The notes under the pieces: generated by a model | The model's input: the letters and a program-made list of their open reading frames with translations, nothing else | Database searches by the model: none | What the model was told of the DNA's origin: nothing | Position numbers and translations under genes: made by a program | Source: an uncultured Duncaniella sp. | GTDB taxonomy: Bacteria; Bacteroidota; Bacteroidia; Bacteroidales; Muribaculaceae | NCBI RefSeq assembly: GCF_910577345.1 | Contig: NZ_CAJTMT010000025.1 | Location: forward strand, 14,991-48,317 | Length of the DNA stretch: 33,327 nt | Direction: 5' to 3' | Shown here: positions 22,538 to 30,688 of the stretch, one piece after another | How positions within the stretch are numbered: position 1 is the stretch's first letter | How the letters are laid out: each line of letters starts with the position of its first letter

Positions 22538-23209
22538 ATGAATTACGAGGACTACGAAAAAGCATTCTCAGTCGCCAGACTCAACCGCTATCTATCAGCA
22601 TGTCATGGTCATAAAAGCAAGGCTCTAACTTTATATCGATATAACATAAGAATTTGTCAAAAATTCTACGGAATACTTAACATATTTGAAGTTGTCTTGC
22701 GCAATGCCATCAACAATCATTACCGGATTCACTTCAACGATGAAAACTGGATCCTGAACCAATGTGCGAACGACCGTATGCTGTCAACAGCTCCACAACG
22801 AAATGATGTAATCAGGACTTCAAATGACTTATATCGTCACAAACGTTATTCAAACGACAGATTGGTTTCATCAGTTACATTTGGATTCTGGACCTATCTT
22901 TTCAACAAACTACCTTACAGAAATGGAGGGAATACACTCCTCCGGATATTTCCAAACAAGACACACGGACTTGCCCAACGTCCTATTTTCAATGAATTAC
23001 AACAAATAAAATCATTCAGAAACAGAATAGCCCACCATGAAGCAATCTGCTTCAACAATGAAGGAGAAATCAATCTAAGCTATGCAATAGCGAATTTTGA
23101 ACTAATAAAAAAGTATATTGTCTTTCTCGGTTATGACCCTATGAAATTATTAAAGGACACAGAAATCGATCCTCGTGACATTATCGAACAGATCTCAACT
23201 TTGAGATAA
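22538..23209 (+). CDS. Abi-like HEPN protein (Abi_2 type)
   Basis: 223-aa cytoplasmic, mainly helical protein. The motif RNRIAHHE (161-168) contains R161-x4-H166, the HEPN ribonuclease motif, as in the Abi_2/AbiD/AbiF family. IFEVVLRNAINNHY (49-62) and SSVTFGFWTYLFNKLPYR (111-128) are also family-typical. Known relatives cause phage abortive infection, probably by RNA cleavage or binding. Codon use and base composition are clearly more AT-rich than in mdh and der next door, suggesting horizontal acquisition. Ten-base direct repeats GGGGGATTCC lie on both sides (22470-22479 and 23278-23287). No adjacent nucleotidyltransferase or other obvious antitoxin is present; the 55-aa gene upstream is the only candidate partner. 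Confidence 0.85.
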   Translation: MNYEDYEKAFSVARLNRYLSACHGHKSKALTLYRYNIRICQKFYGILNIFEVVLRNAINNHYRIHFNDENWILNQCANDRMLSTAPQRNDVIRTSNDLYRHKRYSNDRLVSSVTFGFWTYLFNKLPYRNGGNTLLRIFPNKTHGLAQRPIFNELQQIKSFRNRIAHHEAICFNNEGEINLSYAIANFELIKKYIVFLGYDPMKLLKDTEIDPRDIIEQISTLR

Positions 23210-23341
23210 CCTTCGTGACTGATTACCGTCGACCTCACCAAATTATCAGCACGAAAATATCCTGAATCAACATTTAGGGGGGATTCCATGTTATGATTTA
23301 AGTAATTCAATCAATCCTAATTATTAAATCAAGGTATAATC

Positions 23342-24355
23342 ATGGAATTTTTAACAGATGAGAAACTGACCATTGTCGGAGCCGCCGGCATGATCGGTTC
23401 AAACATGGCGCAGACTGCGGTAATGATGCACCTCACACCTAACATTTGCCTTTATGATCCCTACGGTCCTGCCCTCGAAGGTGTGGCAGAAGAACTGTTA
23501 CAGTGTGGTTTTGAAGGAGTGAACATCACTTACACAACCGATATCAAGGAGGCCCTTACCGATGCAAAATACATCGTCTCGTCGGGCGGTGCCGCGCGCA
23601 AGGCAGGCATGACCCGTGAGGACCTTCTCAAAGGCAACGCACAGATTGCCGAGCAGTTCGGCAAGGATGTCAAGACATATTGTCCTGACGTGAAACACAT
23701 CGTCGTCATCTTCAACCCCGCCGACATTACCGGCCTCATCATCCTCCTTTACTCAGGACTTGAGCCTTCAAAGGTGACTACCCTCGCAGCTCTCGACAGC
23801 ACACGTCTGAGAAACGAGCTTTCGAAATACCTCAAAGTTCCCGCCGACGAAATCGTCAACAGCCGAACCTACGGAGGCCACGGAGAGCAGATGGCAGTGT
23901 TCGCATCGACCACCACAGTCGACGGCAAACCCCTTGTCGACATCATCGGCACACCTAAACTCCCGCTCGAAGACTGGATTGCTCTTAAGGAGCGCGTCAT
24001 CCAAGGCGGAAAGAAAATCATCGAACTTCGCGGACGCTCATCGTTCCAGAGCCCGGCTTATCTGTCAATCGAAATGATTGCTGCAGCTATGGGCGGACAA
24101 CCCTTCCGTTGGCCTGCAGGAACCTATGTCAACAACGACCGCTTCAAGCACATCATGATGGCAATGGAGACAACCATCAGCAAGAACGGTGTGGAATGCA
24201 AGCCTATCAACGGTACCCCCGAAGAAGAAAAAGAGCTTGAAAAGAGCTACCAGCATCTTTGCAAGCTTCGCGATGAAGTGATCGAAATGGGCGTCATGCC
24301 TCCGATCGCGGATTGGCATCGTCTCAATCCGTTTATGGAACGTAAGACCTGTTGA
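23342..24355 (+). CDS. mdh: Malate dehydrogenase
   Basis: Interconverts malate and oxaloacetate with NAD(H). In Bacteroidales it feeds the reductive branch from oxaloacetate to succinate. 337 aa, LDH/MDH superfamily. NAD-binding motif GAAGMIG is at 13-19. The substrate-binding arginines R86 and R92 lie in GGAARKAGMTRED, and the catalytic pair is D152 (LDSTRLR, with R155) and H180 (GGHGEQMAVF). The C-terminal part is a little longer than in classical MDH. ATG 23342 gives an 11-residue lead before the Rossmann strand. The gene stands alone: an AT-rich spacer with no clear -7 box precedes it and a terminator follows. Confidence 0.93.
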   Translation: MEFLTDEKLTIVGAAGMIGSNMAQTAVMMHLTPNICLYDPYGPALEGVAEELLQCGFEGVNITYTTDIKEALTDAKYIVSSGGAARKAGMTREDLLKGNAQIAEQFGKDVKTYCPDVKHIVVIFNPADITGLIILLYSGLEPSKVTTLAALDSTRLRNELSKYLKVPADEIVNSRTYGGHGEQMAVFASTTTVDGKPLVDIIGTPKLPLEDWIALKERVIQGGKKIIELRGRSSFQSPAYLSIEMIAAAMGGQPFRWPAGTYVNNDRFKHIMMAMETTISKNGVECKPINGTPEEEKELEKSYQHLCKLRDEVIEMGVMPPIADWHRLNPFMERKTC

Positions 24356-24362
24356 GAACATT

Positions 24363-24419
24363 GCCCCGAAAAATTCGGGGCAAAAAAAATTACTCGTCAT
24401 CCCGACGAATGACTTTTTT
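24363..24419 (+). terminator. Terminator region after mdh
   Basis: First hairpin: GCCCCGAA (24363-24370)/TTCGGGGC (24374-24381), followed by an A-run. Second: TCGTC (24394-24398)/GACGA (24404-24408), or alternatively GTCAT/ATGAC, followed by six T (24414-24419). The second is the probable terminator. Confidence 0.65.
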
Positions 24420-24809
24420 ACCTTAAATCTAATACCATGAAAAACTTGTTACAAAAGTAACACTCTCCGGAATATCTTCCAAATATTTTGAAAGATTATT
24501 CCGGTTTTTCACAATATTTAACCAAATTAATATTTTAAAGTTCAATTTTGAGTGTGTCGATGCTCCAAACCCACCTTCAATCCCTCAAAAAAGGGACGGA
24601 CGGACAGAAAGCGCAATACTGTCGCCACAGAGGGGATTTTGTCGGATAACACCCGTCAACTGACGCGGATTAAACGAGTAAATCAAGGCATATAAAACCA
24701 GTGAAGACGACATAAAGACACACTTATTGTTGCGAGTTAAGAAATAATTGGTTAAATTTGCATGGCATAAGTCACCCACTTATGCCCTCACAGCATTAAT
24801 CATCAATGT
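24420..24809. other. Intergenic region upstream of der
   Basis: AT-rich in its first half, with no convincing gene. CTCAAAAAAGGGACGGACGGACAG (about 24580) includes a short GGAC repeat. The only clear element is the der promoter at 24727-24760. Confidence 0.5.
24727..24760 (+). promoter_or_regulatory. Promoter of der
   Basis: TTGTTG (24727-24732), 20 bp, TAAATTTG (24753-24760) is a good Bacteroidota promoter, giving a leader of about 40-45 nt. Confidence 0.7.
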
Positions 24810-26129
24810 ATGGGACAAATGATAGCAATAGTGGGTCGCCCGAACGTGGGCAAATCCACTCTCTTTAACAGACTGACCCAATCGCGCACGGCCATCACCA
24901 ACGATGAAGCCGGCACGACCCGCGACCGCCAGTATGGCAAAGTCGACTGGAACGGCAAGGAATTTTCGATCGTCGACACCGGCGGTTGGGTTGTGAACAG
25001 TGAAGACATCTTCGAAAACGAAATCAACAAGCAGGTGCAGCTCGCCATCGAGCAGGCCGACGAAATACTTTTTGTTGTTGACGCAGCCAACGGAGTCACC
25101 GACCTCGACGATCAGGTGGCCCAGATTCTACGTCGCTCCACCAAACCGGTAATCCTCGTGGCCAACAAGGTCGACACCGGGGATTCGCTCTACAACATAG
25201 CCGAATTCTACAGCCTCGGTCTCGGTGACCCGATGGGCGTGTCGGCAGTGAGCGGCTACGGCACAGGCGACCTCCTCGACGAAGTGGTGAAGAAAATGCC
25301 CGAAAAGGATGAGGATGAAGCCGAGAAGCTCGACGACATTCCCAAGATTGCAATCGTGGGGCGTCCGAACGCGGGCAAATCGTCGATTATCAACGCTTTC
25401 ATCGACGAGAACCGCCATATCGTCACCGACATCGCCGGAACCACCCGCGACTCAATCTATACGCGCTACAACAAATTCGGTTTCGACTTCTATCTGGTGG
25501 ACACCGCAGGTATCCGCAAGAAGACAAAGGTCAACGAGGACATCGAGTATTATTCGGTCATCCGCTCCATCCGTGCCATAGAGGCATCGGACGTGTGCAT
25601 CCTCATGATTGACGCAACGCGAGGCATCGAGTCGCAGGACGTGTCAATATTCTCGCTCATCCAGCGCAACAAGAAGGGCCTTGTGGTCGTGGTCAACAAG
25701 TGGGACCTCGTCGAAGACAAGTCGAAGGAAGCAATCAAGCACTACGAAGATGCAATCCGTCAGCGCTTCGCCCCCTTCGTGGACTTCCCAATCATCTTCG
25801 CCTCGGCACTCACCAAGCAGCGCATCTACAAGGTGCTTGAAACCGCACTCCATGTGTGTGAGAACCGCAAGCGCATCATCCCGACCTCACAGCTCAACAC
25901 CGTGATGCTCGAAGCGATCGCCGCTTATCCGCCACCTGCCAACAAGGGTAAATTTATCAAAATCAAGTATGTCACGATGCTCAAGGGCTCGCCGATTCCA
26001 ACCTTCATCTTCTTCTGCAATCTGCCGCAATGGGTCAAGGAACCCTACCGCCGCTATCTGGAGAACAAGATACGAGATACATGGGACTTCCACGGCACCC
26101 CGATCAACGTGTTCATGCGTGAAAAATAA
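24810..26129 (+). CDS. der: Ribosome biogenesis GTPase Der (EngA)
   Basis: Essential GTPase for assembly of the 50S ribosomal subunit. 439 aa with the diagnostic two tandem G domains. First: GRPNVGKS (9-16), DTGG (56-59), NKVD (119-122). Second: GRPNAGKS (184-191), DTAG (231-234), NKWD (296-299). A KH-like C-terminal domain follows, ending INVFMREK. An acidic linker (MPEKDEDEAEKLDD) joins the G domains. ATG 24810 is used; a second in-frame ATG three codons later (MIAIVGRPNV) would be equally acceptable. It is a single-gene unit with its own promoter and a terminator at 26146-26197. Confidence 0.97.
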   Translation: MGQMIAIVGRPNVGKSTLFNRLTQSRTAITNDEAGTTRDRQYGKVDWNGKEFSIVDTGGWVVNSEDIFENEINKQVQLAIEQADEILFVVDAANGVTDLDDQVAQILRRSTKPVILVANKVDTGDSLYNIAEFYSLGLGDPMGVSAVSGYGTGDLLDEVVKKMPEKDEDEAEKLDDIPKIAIVGRPNAGKSSIINAFIDENRHIVTDIAGTTRDSIYTRYNKFGFDFYLVDTAGIRKKTKVNEDIEYYSVIRSIRAIEASDVCILMIDATRGIESQDVSIFSLIQRNKKGLVVVVNKWDLVEDKSKEAIKHYEDAIRQRFAPFVDFPIIFASALTKQRIYKVLETALHVCENRKRIIPTSQLNTVMLEAIAAYPPPANKGKFIKIKYVTMLKGSPIPTFIFFCNLPQWVKEPYRRYLENKIRDTWDFHGTPINVFMREK

Positions 26130-26145
26130 GCACATACACACGCCT

Positions 26146-26197
26146 GTCTCTGCGCCTCACTCCACCAAAGGATGAAGCGCGGAGACATGCGCTTTTT
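26146..26197 (+). terminator. Terminator after der
   Basis: GTCTCTGCGC (26146-26155) pairs with GCGCGGAGAC (26177-26186, one G-U pair), followed by ATGCGCTTTTT. Stem of 10 bp. Confidence 0.7.
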
Positions 26198-26234
26198 GAA
26201 AGCAAACCGACATATCCAGACACAGAAGCAAACA

Positions 26235-26267
26235 GAGGATATTAACCCCTAGACGACAAATATCCTC
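26235..26267 (+). promoter_or_regulatory. Candidate operator of the rhamnose operon
   Basis: GAGGATATT (26235-26243) and AATATCCTC (26259-26267) are perfect 9-bp inverted arms 15 bp apart, about 55 bp before the rhaB start. No clean -7 box TAnnTTTG is seen downstream, which fits a promoter that needs an activator. No regulator gene lies in the window. Confidence 0.55.
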
Positions 26268-26321
26268 ATTATCACCTGATACAACAATCTTACCACAATT
26301 CAAAATACACAGTCACCACCC

Positions 26322-27761
26322 ATGAAAGCTGACGAAAAGAATTATTACATCGCCGTTGACCTCGGTGCAACGAGCGGTCGAGTCATACTCGCGTCGTTTG
26401 ACGGCGAGAAAGTGGAAACAGAAGAAATCCACCGTTTCAAACATCCCATGCTCCCGATCGGAGGCCATATTTTCTGGAACCTCCCCGGGCTCTATAATGA
26501 AATTCTCACAGGTCTGCGCAACGCATCGGTGAAACTCGGAGAAATAGGCACAGTGGCCCGCTCGATAGGTATCGACACTTGGGGCTGCGACGTGGCCTAC
26601 TTCCACGCCGACGGCTCAATCGCAGGTCTCCCCTACTGCTACCGCGACCCGCACACGACAGGTGCTGTCGACAAATTCTGCGAGGAGATGCCCCGCGAGA
26701 AGGTGTATGAGAAGACCGGCATACAGTTCATGGATTTCAACACCCTCTTCCAGCTTCACACACTCAGCAAAAAAGAGGGCAACGCGCTCAAGACGGCCGA
26801 CAAAATCCTCTTCATGCCCGACGCACTGAGCTATATGCTCACCGGCAACGCCGTGACAGAATACACCGTGGCTTCAACCTCTCAGATTCTCAATCCGAAC
26901 ACCGGCGAACTCGACGCAGAGCTGCTTGAAAAGGCCGGTCTCACCCCCGACAAGTTCGGCAAACTCGTGAACCCTGGCTATGTCATCGGCACACTCACAC
27001 CCGGCGTACAGCAGGCCACAGGCCTCGGCGCAATCCCCGTGGTTGCAGTGGCAGGCCACGACACCGCATCGGCTGTAATCGGTGTTCCTGCAAAGGATGA
27101 GAAGTTCGCCTATCTCAGCTGCGGCACATGGTCGCTTCTCGGTATCGAGTCAAAAGGCCCGATTATCAACGACAAGGCCTTTGAATACAACTTCACCAAC
27201 GAGGGTGGAATCGACGGTTCAATCCGTTTCCTCAAAAACATCTGCGGCCTCTGGCTTCTCGAACGCTCACGCACCGAGCTGAAGGACGCACCAGAAAATA
27301 TCGCCGACCTCTGCGCCCTCTACACGACTTCTGACATCGAAAGCACCATCAACCCCGACGATCCCGCTTTCGCAAATCCCAAGTCGATGACCGAGGCCAT
27401 CAAGGAATACTGCCGCAAGACCAACCAGCGTGTACCCGAGACTGCAGCAGACTTCATGCGCGTGATTTTCCGCAGCCTCGCCCTCCGCTACAAGGAAGTG
27501 CTCGGATGGCTGCGCGAGCTTTCGCCCAACGAAATCAACACCCTCCACGTCATAGGTGGCGGTTGCCAGAACGCACACCTTATGCAACTGACAGCTGATG
27601 CCATCGGTATTCCCGTGGTAGCAGGTCCGTCGGAATCAACCGCTCTCGGCAACGTGCTTGTCCAGCTCCGCGCCGACGGCAAGGTCAACGACATCGCAGA
27701 TATGCGCCGTGTGGCTGTCAACTCGACAGAGACCAAGACCTACGAGCCGCGAAAGGCATAA
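26322..27761 (+). CDS. rhaB: Rhamnulokinase RhaB
   Basis: Phosphorylates L-rhamnulose to L-rhamnulose-1-phosphate with ATP, the second catabolic step of L-rhamnose use. 479 aa, FGGY-family sugar kinase. The phosphate-binding DLGATSGR is at 13-20, GIDTWGCD (83-90) belongs to the substrate site, GHDTAS (245-250) holds the catalytic base D247, and the adenosine-site IGGGCQN is at 411-417. DLGATSGR and IDTWG are characteristic of rhamnulokinases rather than fuculokinases. It is the first gene of the rhaB-rhaA-(S23)-rhaT-rhaD cluster, with a possible operator upstream. A small CCCGG/CCGGG hairpin lies in the 106-bp gap to rhaA. Confidence 0.94.
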   Translation: MKADEKNYYIAVDLGATSGRVILASFDGEKVETEEIHRFKHPMLPIGGHIFWNLPGLYNEILTGLRNASVKLGEIGTVARSIGIDTWGCDVAYFHADGSIAGLPYCYRDPHTTGAVDKFCEEMPREKVYEKTGIQFMDFNTLFQLHTLSKKEGNALKTADKILFMPDALSYMLTGNAVTEYTVASTSQILNPNTGELDAELLEKAGLTPDKFGKLVNPGYVIGTLTPGVQQATGLGAIPVVAVAGHDTASAVIGVPAKDEKFAYLSCGTWSLLGIESKGPIINDKAFEYNFTNEGGIDGSIRFLKNICGLWLLERSRTELKDAPENIADLCALYTTSDIESTINPDDPAFANPKSMTEAIKEYCRKTNQRVPETAADFMRVIFRSLALRYKEVLGWLRELSPNEINTLHVIGGGCQNAHLMQLTADAIGIPVVAGPSESTALGNVLVQLRADGKVNDIADMRRVAVNSTETKTYEPRKA

Positions 27762-27867
27762 GCGGCTCACCCCCGGATAAACACCGGGCCCATCCCTCTC
27801 TCCTCACCAATCAACAAAATGAAACAATAACATTCTTATACCACAAACCAAATTTTACCTTATCATC

Positions 27868-29121
27868 ATGAAAGAAGAATCAGTAAAAAAGGCGTATGAA
27901 ATCGCTAAGGAACGCTATGCAGCCGTAGGTGTTGACACCGACAAGGTCCTCGAACAAATGCAGGATTTCCACCTGAGTATGCACTGCTGGCAGGCTGACG
28001 ACGTGGCCGGCTTTGAAAACCAGGGCGGTTCACTCACCGGCGGCATCCAGGTCAACGGTAACTATCCCGGCAAGGCCCGCAACATCGACGAGCTCCGCGC
28101 TGACATCCTCTATGCCATGAGCCTCATCCCCGGCAAGCATCGCCTCAATCTTCATGAAATCTACGGTGACTTCGGCGACAAGTTCGTTGACCGTGACCAG
28201 TGCTCTGTAGAGCATTTCCAGAGCTGGATTGACTGGGGTAAAGCCAACGACATCAAGCTTGACTTCAACTCCACTTCATTCTCTCACCCCAAGAGCGGCG
28301 ACCTCAGCCTCTCGAACCCCGACAAGGGTATCCGCGACTTCTGGATCGAACACTCAAAGCGCTGCCGCGCCATCGCACAGGCCATGGGTGAAGCCCAGCA
28401 GGATCCCTGTATCATGAACACATGGGTACACGACGGCTCGAAGGACATCACAGTTAACCGCTACATGTACCGCGAACTCCTCAAGGATTCTCTCGACCAG
28501 ATTTTCGAACACAAATATGACTGGATGAAGGATTGCGTTGAATCAAAGGTGTTCGGTATCGGTCTCGAAAGCTACACTGTAGGTTCCAACGACTTCTATA
28601 CCTCATACGCAGCCAAGAACGACATGATGATCACTCTTGACACCGGCCACTTCCACCCGACCGAAAGCGTTGCCGACAAGGTATCAGCCATGCTCCTCTT
28701 CGTTCCCGAACTCATGCTCCACGTTTCGCGCCCCATCCGTTGGGACTCTGACCATGTCACCATCATGGACGACCCGACAATGGACCTCTTCAGCGAAATC
28801 GTCCGTGCAGGTGCCCTCAACCGCGTTCACTACGGTCTCGACTACTTCGACGGCACACTCAACCGCATCGGTGCCTACGTCATCGGTAGCCGTGCAGCCC
28901 AGAAGTGTATGCTCCGCGCCCTTCTCGAGCCGACCGATACCCTCCGCAAGTATGAGCTCGCCGACAAGAAGTTCCAGCGTCTCGCCCTCCTCGAAGAGTG
29001 CAAGAACCTCCCCTGGAACGCTGTCTACGACATGTTCTGCCTCAAGAACAACGTACCCGTCGGCGAAAGCTACATCGCAGAAGTAGAAGGCTACGAACGC
29101 GACGTGACATCGAAACGTTAA
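27868..29121 (+). CDS. rhaA: L-rhamnose isomerase RhaA
   Basis: Converts L-rhamnose to L-rhamnulose. At 417 aa it is almost the same length as E. coli RhaA (419). Residues matching the two-metal site of RhaA are all present: E234, D258 and H261 (in LDTGHFH), H285, D293 and D295 (RWDSDH), and D325 (HYGLD). FHLSMHCWQADDVAGFE (34-50) is the typical N-terminal block. The stop codon lies in a perfect 13-bp palindrome (29118-29144), beyond which the S23-like insert begins. Codon use is strongly biased toward C-ending codons, as in the other rha genes, suggesting high expression. Confidence 0.96.
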   Translation: MKEESVKKAYEIAKERYAAVGVDTDKVLEQMQDFHLSMHCWQADDVAGFENQGGSLTGGIQVNGNYPGKARNIDELRADILYAMSLIPGKHRLNLHEIYGDFGDKFVDRDQCSVEHFQSWIDWGKANDIKLDFNSTSFSHPKSGDLSLSNPDKGIRDFWIEHSKRCRAIAQAMGEAQQDPCIMNTWVHDGSKDITVNRYMYRELLKDSLDQIFEHKYDWMKDCVESKVFGIGLESYTVGSNDFYTSYAAKNDMMITLDTGHFHPTESVADKVSAMLLFVPELMLHVSRPIRWDSDHVTIMDDPTMDLFSEIVRAGALNRVHYGLDYFDGTLNRIGAYVIGSRAAQKCMLRALLEPTDTLRKYELADKKFQRLALLEECKNLPWNAVYDMFCLKNNVPVGESYIAEVEGYERDVTSKR

Positions 29122-29144
29122 TTTTAACTGGCAGTTAAAATTAA
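29118..29144 (+). repeat. Perfect palindrome at the rhaA 3' end
   Basis: TTAATTTTAACTG (29118-29130), G, then its exact complement (29132-29144). The arms include the rhaA stop codon. There is no following T-run, so it could be an mRNA-stabilising hairpin, a protein site, or the feature at which the neighbouring inserted unit entered. Its right edge overlaps the start of the 36-bp inverted repeat by two bases. Confidence 0.6.
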
Positions 29145-29599
29145 GTATAGAGTGTAAAGTATAGAGTATAGATAATAGTTTTTTCTTCTCTCTCCATGAT
29201 ATTTTTCAATTATGAACGATTGACGCTTTGGCAGAAATCAAGGCTTTTAGTCAAGACCATCTATACACTGACCAGAAGTTTTCCTAACGAAGAGAAATTT
29301 GCGCTGACAGATCAAATAAGGCGTGCTGTCGTATCTATTGCATCAAATATCGCAGAAGGATCCGGCAGATTTTCCGGGAAAGAAAAACTTCATTTTCTGA
29401 GCGTGGCTTACGGCTCTTTGACAGAGTTAAGCTGTCAACTGACGTTAGCCTGCGACATGAACTATCTCGGACATGACCAATTCGGCAGCATACGCCTGCA
29501 AATCGAAGAGCTTGCCCGCATCATGAGTGGCTACAGAGAAGCCATCATCCGAAATGACATAAACTAATATCTATACTCTATACTTTAATCTCTATACTT
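29143..29599 (+). mobile_element. Compact unit: S23-like gene inside 36-bp inverted repeats
   Basis: The left repeat 29143-29178 and the right repeat 29564-29599 are reverse complements at 33 of 36 positions. Each holds two direct copies of AAGTATAGAG, then GTATAGATA. The right repeat overlaps the stop codon of the enclosed gene. Removing the unit would leave rhaA and rhaT 37 bp apart, a normal operon spacing. No transposase is present, so movement would need a trans-acting enzyme. No clear target duplication is seen. Confidence 0.6.
29196..29567 (+). CDS. Four-helix-bundle protein, S23/IVP-like
   Basis: 123 aa, predicted all-helical and cytoplasmic. The block LTDQIRRAVVSIASNIAEGSGRFSGKEKLHFLSVAYGSLTEL (about 37-78) is the hallmark of the S23 / 23S rRNA intervening-sequence protein family, also related to Avd of diversity-generating retroelements. 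Family proteins form pentameric helix bundles and may bind nucleic acid, but their role is unsettled. It is less GC-rich and uses different codons from rhaA and rhaT, which it separates, so it is a foreign insert rather than a rhamnose gene. It is not inside an rRNA gene here. The enclosing inverted repeats are at 29143-29178 and 29564-29599. No reverse transcriptase or variable repeat is nearby, so it is not a DGR. Confidence 0.9.
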   Translation: MIFFNYERLTLWQKSRLLVKTIYTLTRSFPNEEKFALTDQIRRAVVSIASNIAEGSGRFSGKEKLHFLSVAYGSLTELSCQLTLACDMNYLGHDQFGSIRLQIEELARIMSGYREAIIRNDIN

Positions 29600-29615
29600 C
29601 ATAAATTTACCAATC

Positions 29616-30650
29616 ATGATACTTATCGGCTTACTTATCATCGCCATCGGAGCTTTCTGCCAGTCGAGCTGCTATGTTCCCATCAACAAAATCAAATCAT
29701 GGAGCTGGGAGAGCTACTGGATTGTACAGGGCGTATTCGCATGGTTGATCCTCCCCTTCCTCGGCGCACTCCTCGCCGTTCCGGCGGGCCACTCGCTCTG
29801 TGAGCTCTTCACCGCCGACCAGTCGTTCAACATCTGGATGACCATACTCTTCGGCGCACTCTGGGGTGTCGGCGGTCTGACCTTCGGACTCTCCATGCGC
29901 TATCTCGGCGTGGCCCTCGGCCAGTCAATCGCCCTCGGCACATGCGCAGGCCTCGGCACCATCATGGGTCCCGTCCTGCTCAACATTTTCTTCCCTGAAA
30001 ACGATCCGCTGTCGCAGCTCACATTCGCCGTAATCCTCGGCGTGGTCGTGACACTCATCGGTATCGCCATCATCGGTATCGCCGGCTCCATGAAGGCCGC
30101 CTCTCTCAGCGAAGAAGAGAAGAAGGCTGCCGTCAAGGATTTCAATTTCCCTAAAGGCATCACCATCGCCCTGCTTGCAGGTTTCATGAGCGGCTGTTTC
30201 AACGTCGGTCTTGAGTTCGGCAGCAGCATCAACTTCGGCGATCTCACACCTGACATGTACAAAACACTTCCGGCCACATTCCTTGTGACACTCGGAGGCT
30301 TCGTGACCAACGCCATCTACTGCTTCTACCAGAACCAGAAGAACCGCACCTGGGGTGACTACACCAAGGGTGGCGTCCTGGCCAACAATATCCTTTTCTG
30401 TCTGCTTGCAGGCGCGCTGTGGTACAGCCAGTTCTTCGGACTCGCACTCGGCAAGGGCTTCCTGACAGACTCACCGACACTGATGACCCTCTCGTTCTGT
30501 ATACTCATGGCGCTCAACGTTGTGTTCTCCAACGTGTGGGGCATCATACTTAAGGAATGGAAAGGCTGCTCGCCGAGGACCATCACCGTGCTCGTCATCG
30601 GTATCATCGTCCTCATCGTGTCGTGCTTCCTTCCCCAGTTAATCGGATAA
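29616..30650 (+). CDS. rhaT: L-rhamnose/proton symporter RhaT
   Basis: Imports L-rhamnose with H+. 344 aa, the same length as the E. coli protein, with ten hydrophobic helices. Recognisable blocks are GAFCQSSCYVPINKIKSWSWESYWIVQGVFAWL near the N-terminus and FGLSMRYLGVALGQSIALG, followed by SGCFNVGLEFG and, near the end, VFSNVWGIILKEWKG, all characteristic of RhaT in the drug/metabolite transporter superfamily. It lies in the inner membrane. ATG 29616 begins right after the right inverted repeat of the S23 unit, so its leader is partly derived from that insert. rhaD follows after 38 bp. Confidence 0.95.
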   Translation: MILIGLLIIAIGAFCQSSCYVPINKIKSWSWESYWIVQGVFAWLILPFLGALLAVPAGHSLCELFTADQSFNIWMTILFGALWGVGGLTFGLSMRYLGVALGQSIALGTCAGLGTIMGPVLLNIFFPENDPLSQLTFAVILGVVVTLIGIAIIGIAGSMKAASLSEEEKKAAVKDFNFPKGITIALLAGFMSGCFNVGLEFGSSINFGDLTPDMYKTLPATFLVTLGGFVTNAIYCFYQNQKNRTWGDYTKGGVLANNILFCLLAGALWYSQFFGLALGKGFLTDSPTLMTLSFCILMALNVVFSNVWGIILKEWKGCSPRTITVLVIGIIVLIVSCFLPQLIG

Positions 30651-30688
30651 AGAACAACCCAAAACCAATCATACACAAAATTATCAAA

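Noticed and set aside
23210..23341. Riboswitch or structured leader upstream of mdh
   Set aside because: AT-rich with no convincing stems or known aptamer-like core.
29196..29567. Diversity-generating retroelement accessory gene (Avd)
   Set aside because: The protein is in the same broad fold group, but there is no reverse transcriptase, template repeat or variable repeat in the window.
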